Shown here piece after piece: positions 1-8,506 of a DNA stretch of 64,000 nt. Under the pieces are notes generated by a model. It was not told the origin of the DNA, ran no database searches, and saw only the letters and a program-made list of their open reading frames with translations. The position numbers were made by a program, and so were the translations under genes. This DNA comes from Ectobacillus sp. JY-23 (GTDB lineage Bacteria > Bacillota > Bacilli > Bacillales > Bacillaceae_G). How positions within the stretch are numbered: position 1 is the stretch's first letter; the number at the start of each line of letters is the position of its first letter. The stretch covers positions 248,001 through 312,000 of the forward strand of contig NZ_CP095462.1 in assembly GCF_023022965.1 (NCBI RefSeq), written 5' to 3'.

Positions 1-59
1 AAATGAAGTGCATGTAAAAGTAGTAATTGTAGACATATAACGGAGAGAAGGAGAGGAAT

Positions 60-176
60 ATGAAAGCTTTACTGGTTACAACTAGGTTCATACCCATGTT
101 GTTTGTAAGCATGACAGCTTGTTCCAAAGAAACTAACAAAGCAATTGATAGAAAGGAATATTATTGGGGGGCTTAA
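60..176 (+). CDS. short lipoprotein-like peptide, possibly a gene remnant
   Basis: A 38-codon frame starts at an ATG preceded by a purine-rich GAGAAGGAGAGG ribosome binding site. It reads as a lipoprotein signal: basic start (MKALLVTTR), hydrophobic stretch (FIPMLFVSM) and a lipobox-like MTAC, with only about 18 residues after the cysteine. The TAA stop abuts the GTG of the decayed membrane-protein gene that follows, which suggests the two once formed one operon. It is too short for a normal lipoprotein, so it may be the truncated 5' end of a larger gene. I do not recognise a family. Confidence 0.35.
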   Translation: MKALLVTTRFIPMLFVSMTACSKETNKAIDRKEYYWGA

Positions 177-418
177 GTGAATACACATGGTAAACTTTAA
201 CTATTGATGGTTGGTATTTGTATATTACTTTCCTTTTTCATCAATGGAAAGTATGCAGGCATGTTCCTGTAATAGTCAGTATACTTTCGATAACCGGGGT
301 TATTTTTGCTGTCCTATCAAAAAAACGGACGAATATCATTCTTGGTGTAGTTCTAAATAGTGCTACATTGGTTTTCTTTTTCTTTTTGTTGCTGGCAATG
401 GGGATTGGTGAAGTATAA
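177..418 (+). pseudogene. decayed small membrane protein gene
   Basis: Reading from the GTG at 177 gives MNTHGKL and a TAA at 198-200. The same frame then continues as membrane-like sequence (LLMVGICILLSFFINGKYAG) to a second TAA. A +1 change near 272 (one C missing in a TTCCCTGTA-like string) moves into the frame that runs to 418, reading VIVSILSITGVIFAVLSKK and a second hydrophobic helix. Joined, this is a small protein of about 80 residues with three predicted TM segments, similar in layout to many small Bacillus membrane proteins. One nonsense codon and one frameshift indicate a pseudogene, unless both are sequencing errors. Confidence 0.5.
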
Positions 419-439
419 TTGGACAATATAGACCAAATT

Positions 440-466
440 AACGACTCAGATATGGGTCGTTTTTTC
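440..466 (+). terminator. rho-independent terminator
   Basis: An AACGAC/GTCGTT stem around a short loop is followed by TTTTTT. It lies just downstream of the decayed membrane gene and suits termination of that unit. Nothing recognisable as a gene lies between it and 760. Confidence 0.6.
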
Positions 467-759
467 TATGCTACTTTTAATGATTTCATAATGGTTTGTG
501 TTGGATTTTGGTAAACGGAAATAAGCATCTGCTCCAAACGGTTCTCAAATGTTATTTGCTTTTCGATTTCGAGCTGTGGGAACCAATAAAAATAACTGTA
601 TAACGTTAATGGCTCCATTCCTAATGGAAACAATTTTTAAACCGATTCAAAGGTATCGCAACGAAATAGCTCGACCACTACCTAGCCTCCTTTTGTTTGT
701 GGATAGTGTGAATGGAATCTGCAAAATCTATCCGTAAGAACTTTACAGGAGTGAGCGTT

Positions 760-1179
760 GTGAAAAAAGTTATTGTTTTCTTTGTAATTGTATTCATATT
801 TGCTGCAGATAACTTGGTTTATGCTAAATCTCCAGAACCAAAGGAAATTAAACCATATACAGAAGACTGGTACGTGACAACAGAAGATATTATTCGAGAC
901 ATTATTTTTCCAGCTATTGATAAAAGGGTGATACAGGAGTATGGTGGAAGAGAAACTTCTGGTTTTGGTTGGCAGCAACAGAGGATTGTAAATATTGTGT
1001 ATAACAACAATCACTCTTATGATATTTCCTTAAAAATTCAAGTTCCAGAACGAAACGATGGACCAATTGAATTAAGAGAAGATCTGGTAAAAGTAAGAGT
1101 TTCTCCATCTTGTGATAGTCCTAAAATTGTGTGTAGTCACGGCTTTCATGTAGAAGTATTAGAATACCAGCATCAGTAA
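760..1179 (+). CDS. secreted DUF3888-like protein
   Basis: The GTG at 760 is chosen because AGGAG lies eight bases upstream; an in-frame ATG at 712 has no such site. The 139-residue product starts with a Sec signal peptide (VKKVIVFFVIVFIFAAD, likely cut near VYA-K). The mature part has the DIIRDIIFPAIDKRVIQEYGG segment and a beta-rich C-terminal half ending in a Cys-Asp-Ser-Pro / Val-Cys pair, which may form a disulfide. This layout resembles the DUF3888 family of exported Bacillus proteins of unknown role; the assignment is from memory of the pattern. It appears monocistronic. Confidence 0.6.
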   Translation: MKKVIVFFVIVFIFAADNLVYAKSPEPKEIKPYTEDWYVTTEDIIRDIIFPAIDKRVIQEYGGRETSGFGWQQQRIVNIVYNNNHSYDISLKIQVPERNDGPIELREDLVKVRVSPSCDSPKIVCSHGFHVEVLEYQHQ

Positions 1180-1679
1180 TAGGAAAAACGTTATCTTTAA
1201 TCGTTAGAACCTTGTTTATAGCAACGCTTGGTTTGTTGAACAAGAATGGGAGACCTCTACAAATTTTTATTAGAAAGCAAGTGTTTTGATCGGGGCTTAC
1301 ATCTACTTGAAATTCTATAAAATGTTACATATGATAATAGGGATTGGGTAAGAGGAGAGTAGTTAAGAATTGTGTAGGTCATTCTGTACCACAACATGAC
1401 CACATATTACTGTAACGTTTATGATCCACTTTCATCCCTCCGTACGTAATAGACAGCCATGAGTCTTAGCTTCTTTGATACATATAAGAACTTACGTTTG
1501 ATTTATTGTAAAATAAAACGCGTCATGCGTGCAAGAGTTGCTACGGTAGACGTTAGTGGAATTTTATCGCGTATAAGGAATGAAAACAGAGGGAAGTAGC
1601 GTCTTCTGAGCGCTATTGACTCATACTATATAAAAAAGCAGGGAAAAGAGGTATCGAGAGTGATAAAGGAGAAATTCAA
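1180..1679. other. 500-bp gap without a supported gene
   Basis: All frames are closed every few dozen codons. A short stretch around 1285-1345 reads as a hydrophobic fragment (VLIGAYIYLKFYKMLHMI) followed by a stop, so this may hold remnants of a dead small membrane protein gene. No hairpin with a U-tail and no convincing promoter pair was found. Confidence 0.4.
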
Positions 1680-1871
1680 ATGAACGGGTTAGAATGGACA
1701 CAATATAAAGCTAATTTCGATGCCGAGCCGCACAAAAAATTATTAGAGCAATACCATCATGTATTTCGTGCAGTGGATGGAGAGGCCGTGTATGAAATGA
1801 CAAGTCAAGGGTGTACGGTAGAAGAAATCCGGAAGTTGCTTGCAAGCTTTCATTCTACTACAAACCCATAA
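1680..1871 (+). CDS. small conserved-looking protein of unknown function
   Basis: A 63-codon gene whose ATG is preceded by AAAGGAGA at ideal spacing. The product is soluble, with no TM segment or signal peptide. It carries an aromatic N-terminal helix (EWTQYKANFDAEPHKKLLEQ) and a C-terminal segment MTSQGCTVEEIRKLLASF that resembles the second half of a helix-turn-helix or a ligand-type helix pair. I do not recognise the family. The gene stands alone and ends just before a strong hairpin, consistent with a short monocistronic transcript. Confidence 0.55.
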   Translation: MNGLEWTQYKANFDAEPHKKLLEQYHHVFRAVDGEAVYEMTSQGCTVEEIRKLLASFHSTTNP

Positions 1872-1893
1872 CAAAAACCAGAAGCGTGTAAAA

Positions 1894-1948
1894 TGTACCC
1901 TATAGGGTAGACAATTTAGAAAAGGTCTACCTGTAGGGTACATTTTTG
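1894..1948. terminator. bidirectional terminator
   Basis: A long inverted repeat has TGTACCCTATAGGGTAGAC on one side and GTCTACCTGTAGGGTACA on the other, with a T-run after it on the plus strand and an A-run before it. It separates the small gene at 1680 from the minus-strand transporter gene. Confidence 0.7.
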
Positions 1949-2038
1949 TATAAAAAGCTTATAGTTCCAGTAAGAAATAAACTAGATTATTTTTAGGTCA
2001 GTCAACTCAGAATAAAGGGTCTTGATTTGGCTAATTTG

Positions 2039-2902
2039 TCAATTGCTGAATCGCCTTGCGCCCGCTACGCATAATACAACAGCTACATTTACTGCTACAA
2101 GCGACAAGCCCACTTGTTCATGTAGGAGTATGGAGGCAATCAGTAGTCCGAAAAAGGGTTGAAGAAGCTGTAGCTGTCCCACTGCGGCTATACCGCCTTG
2201 AGCGAGACCGCGGTACCAAAATATAAAGCCGATAAACATACTGAACAGAGATACGTAAGCGAGGCTTAAAAAAGAGGGAACGCTGATATCTGTCCACGAG
2301 TTCGGTGTGAAATAAAATGAGAGCGGTAGCATAAGAGGAAGCGATAAAACGAGAGCCCAAGATATCACCTGCCAGTTTCCTAGCTTGCGTGAGAGACGAG
2401 CTCCTTCTGCATAACCTAGACCGCATACGATGATGGAAGCTAGCATGCATGCGTCACCTATTGGTGAAGACGAGCTTCCCTGGATTAGAGCGAATCCTGC
2501 TACGAGACAGCTGCCTATCACGGAAAAGACCCAGAAAGCCGGTCGAGGGCGTTCACCGCCGCGCAGTACACCAAATATAGCTGTTGCGAGTGGGAGAAGT
2601 CCGACGAAAATAATGGCATGCGCAGCCGTCATATATTGAAGCGCCAAGGCTGTCAACAATGGAAACCCAATGACCACACCGAATGCTACAATTAAAAGCG
2701 GAATGATGTCTTTTCTCCCAGGGCGTTGTTGCTGAAAGATGAAGAGAAGCACTCCTGCTAATACGCCAGCTATGGCACCGCGGCACACAGTTAGAAATAA
2801 AGGACTAAAATCGACCACAGCCAAGCGTGTGGCAGGCAGTGATCCGCTAAAGATAAGTACACCTAAAAACCCATTGGCCCAGCCACTAGACGATTTGTTC
2901 AT
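2039..2902 (-). CDS. EamA/DMT-family transporter
   Basis: The product has 287 residues and about ten hydrophobic helices arranged as two EamA repeats, the layout of the drug/metabolite transporter superfamily. The N-terminal repeat carries FLGVLIFSGSLPATRLAVVD; the C-terminal repeat carries the FWYRGLAQGGIAAVGQLQLL signature typical of EamA. Such proteins usually export amino acids, vitamins or other small metabolites across the inner membrane; the substrate here cannot be read. The gene is divergent from a MocR-type regulator, and that pairing usually means the regulator controls the exporter in response to a PLP-related or amino-acid ligand (inference). Confidence 0.85.
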   Translation of the reverse strand: MNKSSSGWANGFLGVLIFSGSLPATRLAVVDFSPLFLTVCRGAIAGVLAGVLLFIFQQQRPGRKDIIPLLIVAFGVVIGFPLLTALALQYMTAAHAIIFVGLLPLATAIFGVLRGGERPRPAFWVFSVIGSCLVAGFALIQGSSSSPIGDACMLASIIVCGLGYAEGARLSRKLGNWQVISWALVLSLPLMLPLSFYFTPNSWTDISVPSFLSLAYVSLFSMFIGFIFWYRGLAQGGIAAVGQLQLLQPFFGLLIASILLHEQVGLSLVAVNVAVVLCVAGARRFSN

Positions 2903-3070
2903 TGCAATCTCTCCCTAATATATTTCTTGATTAAATCAATAAATAAATTTTTATCTGAATCGTTCTTTTCGCTCCATTTATGGATTACAATAAACTCTAA
3001 ATTGACAATGGTCTTTTATCAATAGCCAGTTATCATAAAAAAATACATGCCAGTTGGGAGGGGGATATAA
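2903..3070. promoter_or_regulatory. divergent control region between exporter and MocR gene
   Basis: This 168-bp region must hold both promoters. It contains a TTGACA at about 3002 and a 12-bp palindrome TCCATTTATGGA at 2973-2984, and it is very AT-rich. No full promoter could be fixed with confidence. The palindrome is a candidate regulator site only by position. Confidence 0.3.
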
Positions 3071-4462
3071 ATGGATATCATCCCGTTTTTAAATCGGAAT
3101 CTGGCGCTTCCTCTTTATCAGCAGCTCTATCAGTCTCTTAAAGAAGATATACAACAGGGCCGCATTCAAAAAGGAATGAAGCTTCCTTCCAAAAGGCTGC
3201 TTGCAAGTCGGCTTGTTATCAGTCAGCAAACTGTGGAGCGCGCCTATGAGCAATTGGCTGCTGAAGGCTATATTATAAGCAAACCAAGAAGCGGCTGGTT
3301 TTCTGATTATGATTATTCTGACCTTATCCATGTCCACGGATCCAGCAGATTATCAGTTAAACGAAACGTACAAGAAAACGAACAATTCATTGATTTTCAT
3401 TTCGGCAATGTGGATTCTACACAATTTCCTTTTTCTGCTTGGAGAAAAAGCATGGTTAATAGCTGGGATCAGTACGGTCATCAGCTGTATCGACCAGGTG
3501 ATGTGTTAGGAGAGCTCGAACTAAGAACACTTATCGCGGAGCATCTGTATCAATCGCGCGGCGTTAATTGTCTTCCTGAACAAGTTGTTATAGGTGCTGG
3601 CACCCCTATTCTTCTGCAGATCTTATGTCAAATGTTTGTATCGGATATTTCCATAGGTTATGAAGATCCTGGATCTCCAAGAGCAAGAGAGATTTATGAA
3701 GCCAATCACAAACATATTCTCCCTATCCCAATTGATGAGGAGGGAATTTGTATACAAGAGATTCAAAAGCAACACCCAAGTATTGTGCATGTAACACCCT
3801 CTCATCAATTTCCTCTCGGGACCATCATGACAATCAACAGGAGAATGCAGCTGCTTACATGGGCGAGAGAAACGCAGTCGTTCATTATTGAGGACGATTA
3901 TGACGGAGAGTTTAGATACAGCGGACAGCCTATTTCATCTTTACAAGGGCTTGATCAGCATAATCGTGTCATTTATATGGGCACTTTCTCCAAATCAATT
4001 CTTCCGTCGCTGCGTATTAGTTACATGATTCTTCCTCTGTCTCTTTTAGAAAAAGGCTATAATATTACTTCCATGTATAAACAAACGGTGTCTTGTCATA
4101 GTCAATTGACGCTGATTGATTTTATGAAAAGCGGAAGTTGGCAAAAGCATATTAACAGAATGAGAAAACTGTACTGGAAGAAAAGAGAAAATCTACTGGA
4201 ATCTGTACAAATTGAATTAGGAAAACATGTGAGGATTTGCGGAGAAAACTCTGGACTTCGAATCTTACTTAATGTTTACTTGCCATTTAGTGAACAAGAG
4301 CTAATCGAGAGGGCTTTAGAATACGGAGTGAAGATTTATCCTGCCTCCCTGTTTTACAAAAAAGAACCACCTACAACCACTGTCTTGCTCGGTTTTGCAG
4401 GCGTTTCGGAGAGCTGCATACGAGAGGGAATAAAAAAGCTAAAAGCTGCTTGGGGGATATAA
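3071..4462 (+). CDS. MocR-type regulator (GntR HTH plus aminotransferase-like domain)
   Basis: The 463-residue product has the MocR/PdxR architecture. A winged-helix GntR domain covers residues 10-80 (LPLYQQLYQSLKEDI, KLPSKRLLASRL, ERAYEQLAAEGYI), and a fold-type I aminotransferase-like domain covers about 110-460. The PLP lysine lies in GTFSKSILPSLR and the cofactor-binding Asp/Tyr in IIEDDYDGEFRY. These proteins sense PLP or a PLP adduct and act as transcription factors in the cytosol. It is divergent from the EamA exporter, its likely target. The start has GGGAGGGGG just upstream. Length is normal and no key residue is missing. Confidence 0.88.
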   Translation: MDIIPFLNRNLALPLYQQLYQSLKEDIQQGRIQKGMKLPSKRLLASRLVISQQTVERAYEQLAAEGYIISKPRSGWFSDYDYSDLIHVHGSSRLSVKRNVQENEQFIDFHFGNVDSTQFPFSAWRKSMVNSWDQYGHQLYRPGDVLGELELRTLIAEHLYQSRGVNCLPEQVVIGAGTPILLQILCQMFVSDISIGYEDPGSPRAREIYEANHKHILPIPIDEEGICIQEIQKQHPSIVHVTPSHQFPLGTIMTINRRMQLLTWARETQSFIIEDDYDGEFRYSGQPISSLQGLDQHNRVIYMGTFSKSILPSLRISYMILPLSLLEKGYNITSMYKQTVSCHSQLTLIDFMKSGSWQKHINRMRKLYWKKRENLLESVQIELGKHVRICGENSGLRILLNVYLPFSEQELIERALEYGVKIYPASLFYKKEPPTTTVLLGFAGVSESCIREGIKKLKAAWGI

Positions 4463-4640
4463 GTCGGTTTCATCATGCTAAAGGGAGAGTTGAATAAAAG
4501 AAACCTGTCTTCTACTACGAAACACTTTAACTGCTTTTGAATTTTCACACCATCTGTAATAAATGTGCAATAGGTATTGTGAGAACTATATTTTGGTATG
4601 AGACCTTAATTACTTAGGAATTCATTATATGTATAAAGCA

Positions 4641-4672
4641 AAAAAGAGCTAGAATTCTAGCTCTTTTATTAT
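4641..4672 (+). terminator. rho-independent terminator
   Basis: AAAAAAGAGCTAGAATTCTAGCTCTTTT is a near-perfect hairpin with a U-tail, about 180 bp after the MocR gene stop. The rest of the 4463-4862 gap is AT-rich and holds no supported gene. Confidence 0.7.
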
Positions 4673-4862
4673 TAATTCTAGATATACATCACTTTCATTA
4701 TGTAAGAAGGGCATATCAAATATGTTGATAAAATAAAGGTATTATGATAAAGTAGTATAGAAACATTACTTTTTTTAAAAAAACATTAATACCCTAATTC
4801 AATCATACTAAAAAAACTTGTTTTAGTCAACTCTTATTTTCATTTTTTGAGGAGTGAATGCT

Positions 4863-7274
4863 ATGAGCAAAGAAATTCGTCAGGAGCAAAAACGATTAGA
4901 TCATGTAATGGCAGTTATTGCGGATCAAACAGGCCGACTAGAGAAGGAAACACAACAGCGCCGAAAAGAAGTGGTTGATATTCGCAAGCACTTTTGGGAT
5001 GATCTTAAGGTTAATACGGACACGTTTGACGATTATCTTGAGACGGTCATCGGGTTAAGACAGCAGGCGCAAGCTCTTTCTGTAACTCAGGGTATTCACA
5101 GACATGCCTTTCATCGTCTTTCTGTGCTACATCGCATGCAAAAATCTCCTTATTTCGGTCGAATTGATTTTGTAGAAGAGGATGCTATCCCGGAGCAAAT
5201 ATATATCGGCATCGCTACTCTTACGGATACAAGTGGAGAAGAATTTCTTATCTACGACTGGCGTGCGCCAGTGGCCAGTGTTTATTATGATTATGGGCCT
5301 GGTCCAGCCAAATATGACACGCCAGAGGGAGAGATTCATGGTACGTTAAAGAAAAAGTGGCAATATATAATCCGTAATGGTGTGGTTGAGTCTCTATTTG
5401 ATACGAGTTTAACTATAGGAGATGAAATTCTGCAGCAGGTGCTTGGTAAAAGCACGGATAAATATATGCATAACATAGTGGCTACTATTCAACAGGAGCA
5501 AAATCACATTATTAGGCATGACCACGGTCGATTACTGATTGTGCAAGGGGCAGCCGGTAGCGGTAAAACGTCGGCGGCCTTGCAGCGGATTGCTTACTTG
5601 CTTTATAAATATCGGGACAGGTTAAAAGCTGACCAAATTATTTTATTCTCTCCTAATCCCATGTTTAACAGCTATGTAGCTAATGTTTTACCTGAACTTG
5701 GTGAAGAGAACATGCAGCAGGTGACGTTTCAGGAGTATTTGAATCATAGGTTGGGGCGTTCATTTCAAGTTGAAGATCCTTATGAACAATTAGAATATGT
5801 ATTGACTGCAACAAACGCCCCTTTCTATCAAGCTAGGACTGCGAGTATCAAATTTAAAGCATCCACTCAGTTTGTTGAGATTATTAAGGCATATAGACTA
5901 TCTTTAGAAGAATCCGGTATGCGATTTAAGGGAATTAAATTTAGAGGGAAACCAGTTGTTACTGCCCGTCAAATATCCGAAAAATTCTATAGCAGTGACA
6001 ACTCACTTAGCTTTCAAAACAAAATAGAAAAACTGAGAGAATGGCTGAGCGAAATGGTGGATGAAATGGAGAGGGTAGAGCAAACAAGGTCATGGGTACA
6101 AGAAGAAATCGAGTTATTGAGCAAAGATGAGTATCAAAGGATATATATTTACTTACAGAAAAAACAAGGTCTTACCAATGAAAGTGTTGGCGATTATGCG
6201 CCAGTTCAAGAGCTTGGGCAAGTATTATCAAACGAAGTTGCGGAAAGCGAACTCGATGACTATGAAAAAGAGCATAAAGCGCTTCGACGTATGATTGTTC
6301 GAAAAAAACTAAAGCCGTTGCGCACATGGATACGAGCACTTCGGTTTATTGACTTTACGCGCATATATAAACAGTTATTTACGAACCCAAGGCAGGTTTC
6401 GTCATGGACCTCTAGGGAAGTGCCCAAGGAGTGGGAAGATATTTGTATATTAACGACAAAGGTGCTCGACGAAGGGAAGCTGTTTTATGAAGATGCAACA
6501 CCCTTTTTGTTTTTGAAAGAATTGATGCAAGGATTCCACACAAACAATCTAATTAAACACGTGTTGATAGACGAGGCTCAGGATTATTCACCGTTTCAGT
6601 TCGAGTTTTTAAAGCGGTTGTTTCCAACAGCAAAGATGACTGTACTAGGAGACTTCAATCAGGCGATATTTGCGCATGCCAGCGAGAAAATTGATTTTCA
6701 GATGCTAACCAATTTATATGGTCCAAGTGAAACGAATATCATCAATCTGACTCGTAGCTACCGGTCTACACGGCCTATCACAGAATTCACACGAGAGCTT
6801 GTGCCTGACGGTGAACACATTAATACTTTTGCACGAGACGGAGTAAAGCCTATATTAATGAAGGTGTCTAATCATACAGAGCTGCATCGTTACATCATTT
6901 CTAAGGTCATAGAGTTACAGAAGCGCGGTTATCATACGATTGCAGTTATATGTAAATCCATTGCAGAAAGCACGGCTGCATACGAAGCCTTAAATAATAT
7001 TGAAGCAATCAAACTTATTAAGAGCGGTTCAGCTGAATATGAACAAGGGGTTCTAATTATACCTGCGTATTTAGCAAAAGGAATTGAATTTGATGCAGTT
7101 ATTATTTATGACGCGTCAATGCAAGTATACGGAAATGAGAGTATACGCAGATTATTTTATACGGCTTGCACTCGTGCTTTGCATGAACTGTATCTCTACA
7201 GTGTAGGGGAGCCAAGCCTATTTTTGCAACATGTTGGATCTGAGAAGTTGCTTCGCGATAGAACGAGAAATTGA
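4863..7274 (+). CDS. helD: HelD-like RNA polymerase recycling motor ATPase
   Basis: The product is an about 803-residue UvrD/Rep-like superfamily 1 protein with the HelD layout. It has a long N-terminal coiled coil (residues 1-70, SKEIRQEQKRLDHVMAV), the DWRAPVASVYYDY segment typical of HelD, Walker A VQGAAGSGKTSAAL, Walker B DEAQDYSPFQ, and motifs GDFNQAIF and TRSYRSTRPI, ending in the C-terminal helicase half. HelD binds RNA polymerase, opens its clamp and helps release stalled enzyme from DNA. B. subtilis HelD is of similar size. ATG 4863 is chosen over the GTG at 4854 because GAGGAG lies eight bases upstream. It stands alone between an intergenic terminator and a small zinc-finger gene. 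Confidence 0.85.
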   Translation: MSKEIRQEQKRLDHVMAVIADQTGRLEKETQQRRKEVVDIRKHFWDDLKVNTDTFDDYLETVIGLRQQAQALSVTQGIHRHAFHRLSVLHRMQKSPYFGRIDFVEEDAIPEQIYIGIATLTDTSGEEFLIYDWRAPVASVYYDYGPGPAKYDTPEGEIHGTLKKKWQYIIRNGVVESLFDTSLTIGDEILQQVLGKSTDKYMHNIVATIQQEQNHIIRHDHGRLLIVQGAAGSGKTSAALQRIAYLLYKYRDRLKADQIILFSPNPMFNSYVANVLPELGEENMQQVTFQEYLNHRLGRSFQVEDPYEQLEYVLTATNAPFYQARTASIKFKASTQFVEIIKAYRLSLEESGMRFKGIKFRGKPVVTARQISEKFYSSDNSLSFQNKIEKLREWLSEMVDEMERVEQTRSWVQEEIELLSKDEYQRIYIYLQKKQGLTNESVGDYAPVQELGQVLSNEVAESELDDYEKEHKALRRMIVRKKLKPLRTWIRALRFIDFTRIYKQLFTNPRQVSSWTSREVPKEWEDICILTTKVLDEGKLFYEDATPFLFLKELMQGFHTNNLIKHVLIDEAQDYSPFQFEFLKRLFPTAKMTVLGDFNQAIFAHASEKIDFQMLTNLYGPSETNIINLTRSYRSTRPITEFTRELVPDGEHINTFARDGVKPILMKVSNHTELHRYIISKVIELQKRGYHTIAVICKSIAESTAAYEALNNIEAIKLIKSGSAEYEQGVLIIPAYLAKGIEFDAVIIYDASMQVYGNESIRRLFYTACTRALHELYLYSVGEPSLFLQHVGSEKLLRDRTRN

Positions 7275-7460
7275 TTGTATATAAATGATTGGGTTTGATA
7301 ATAGCGATCTTTTAGTAAAGTACGAATCACATAATAACCTTCTGTTTCACTGTACACAGGCTCATGTTATAATAAGATGCTTAACATAACTATAATTTTT
7401 GCTTATTGTTACGGAAGCTAGAAGCCTCCGCACAGCGAAAAGATACGGAGGTAGTAGACA

Positions 7461-7670
7461 ATGAATAAAAAATGGACAATAGATAAAATTAAAGAGTTTG
7501 TCGAGAAGAACTCTGAAAGCAAATTGCTGACAACAGAATATCGTGGCTTTTCACAAAAGCTGCTATTCAAATGCGCATGTGGCAATAACTTTGAAAAAAC
7601 ATTTACGAAGTTCAAAAACAATAACCAACGCAAATGCGATGTGTGTCAGCCGCCTAAACCATCGCGCTAA
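7461..7670 (+). CDS. small zinc-ribbon protein
   Basis: A 69-residue protein with a Cys-X-Cys near residue 39 (FKCACGNNFEKTF) and a Cys-X2-Cys near residue 61 (RKCDVCQPPK). Together they form one treble-clef or ribbon-type zinc site. The pattern resembles the zinc fingers at the N-terminus of phage HNH or GIY-YIG endonucleases, but there is no nuclease domain here. Possible promoter elements, TTTCAC and TATAAT separated by 17 bp, lie at about 7346-7374. The gene is followed directly by a strong terminator, so it is a one-gene unit. Function unknown. Confidence 0.6.
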   Translation: MNKKWTIDKIKEFVEKNSESKLLTTEYRGFSQKLLFKCACGNNFEKTFTKFKNNNQRKCDVCQPPKPSR

Positions 7671-7680
7671 ACGTATGAAA

Positions 7681-7719
7681 GTGTCCAGCTCTCTAACCAT
7701 AGAGCTGGGCACTTTTTTT
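7681..7719 (+). terminator. rho-independent terminator
   Basis: GTGTCCAGCTCT and AGAGCTGGGCAC form a stem with a short loop, followed by seven T residues. Confidence 0.8.
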
Positions 7720-7826
7720 GAAGGGCTCACCTTTATAGTTTAGAAAGAATTGTTCTTTTCTGTTTTATGTTATTAATTACCATGGTATAATATGGTTTTA
7801 AAGAAGCGGTTAATAGAGTACTATGA

Positions 7827-8333
7827 ATGAAAATACAAATGGGAGAGGATATAGATGGATTACATTTCATTTCATATATAAGAAGCATGGTAGGACATGA
7901 GAAAGTGATTATGGTAGCGGCAGGAGCACTTGTGCTTGATCGTGAAAAGCGCGTGCTTCTCCAAAAGCGCGCAGATAATGGGTATTGGGGGCATCCTGGC
8001 GGCTTTATGGAATTAGGAGAAACCGTTCAGGACACAGCAAGAAGAGAAGTATTTGAGGAAACTGGACTTCGTCTTGGTAAGCTAGAATTCTTCCATATTT
8101 ACTCAGGTCCTAAATACGAAAAGACACTTGCCAATGGCGATCAAATTGCGCAGGTAAAGATTGTCTTCATATGTAAGGAATTTGAAGGGGAATTGCAGCG
8201 ATCAAATGAGGAATCCCTTGACAACCGCTTCTTTCCGTTAGATAACTTTCCGGAAAACTTGCTTCCTGTTCACAAGGAGATCTTTGATGCATTGCTTGTA
8301 CAAGAAGGATTAGCGCAGGCTAAAGATGTGTAG
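7827..8333 (+). CDS. NUDIX hydrolase, 5' end probably frameshifted
   Basis: The product carries a complete NUDIX box (GGFMELGETV followed by REVFEETGL), so it should hydrolyse a nucleoside diphosphate linked to another group using Mg2+. The start is odd. The best ribosome binding site (GGGAGAGGAT) serves an ATG at 7855, but that frame reads MDYISFHI and stops. Removing one copy of a tandem 5-bp repeat (ATTTC twice, 7864-7873) would give MDYISYIRSMVGHE joined to the NUDIX frame, the N-terminus expected for this family. As written, translation would use a weak ATG at 7827 or the ATG at 7887. The core domain is intact, so a shorter enzyme could still form. Confidence 0.8.
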   Translation: MKIQMGEDIDGLHFISYIRSMVGHEKVIMVAAGALVLDREKRVLLQKRADNGYWGHPGGFMELGETVQDTARREVFEETGLRLGKLEFFHIYSGPKYEKTLANGDQIAQVKIVFICKEFEGELQRSNEESLDNRFFPLDNFPENLLPVHKEIFDALLVQEGLAQAKDV

Positions 8334-8506
8334 ATACATAGTTTAGTAGCAAAGTCTAGTTTATAAATTCTGAATACTTTGTTTTTTTGTCAATTCAGTA
8401 TTACAAGCTGTTTGTTGACGAGGAAACAGATGGTGTTTCCTTGCGGTATAAGCGTATGTTAGCAAATTTGTAATAAAAAATGAAAGTAAGCGCCTGAGAA
8501 AGGCGG

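Noticed and set aside
682-1108. Minus-strand frames opposite the DUF3888-like gene
   Set aside because: No ribosome binding site or signal; they are shadows of a well-supported plus-strand secreted protein.
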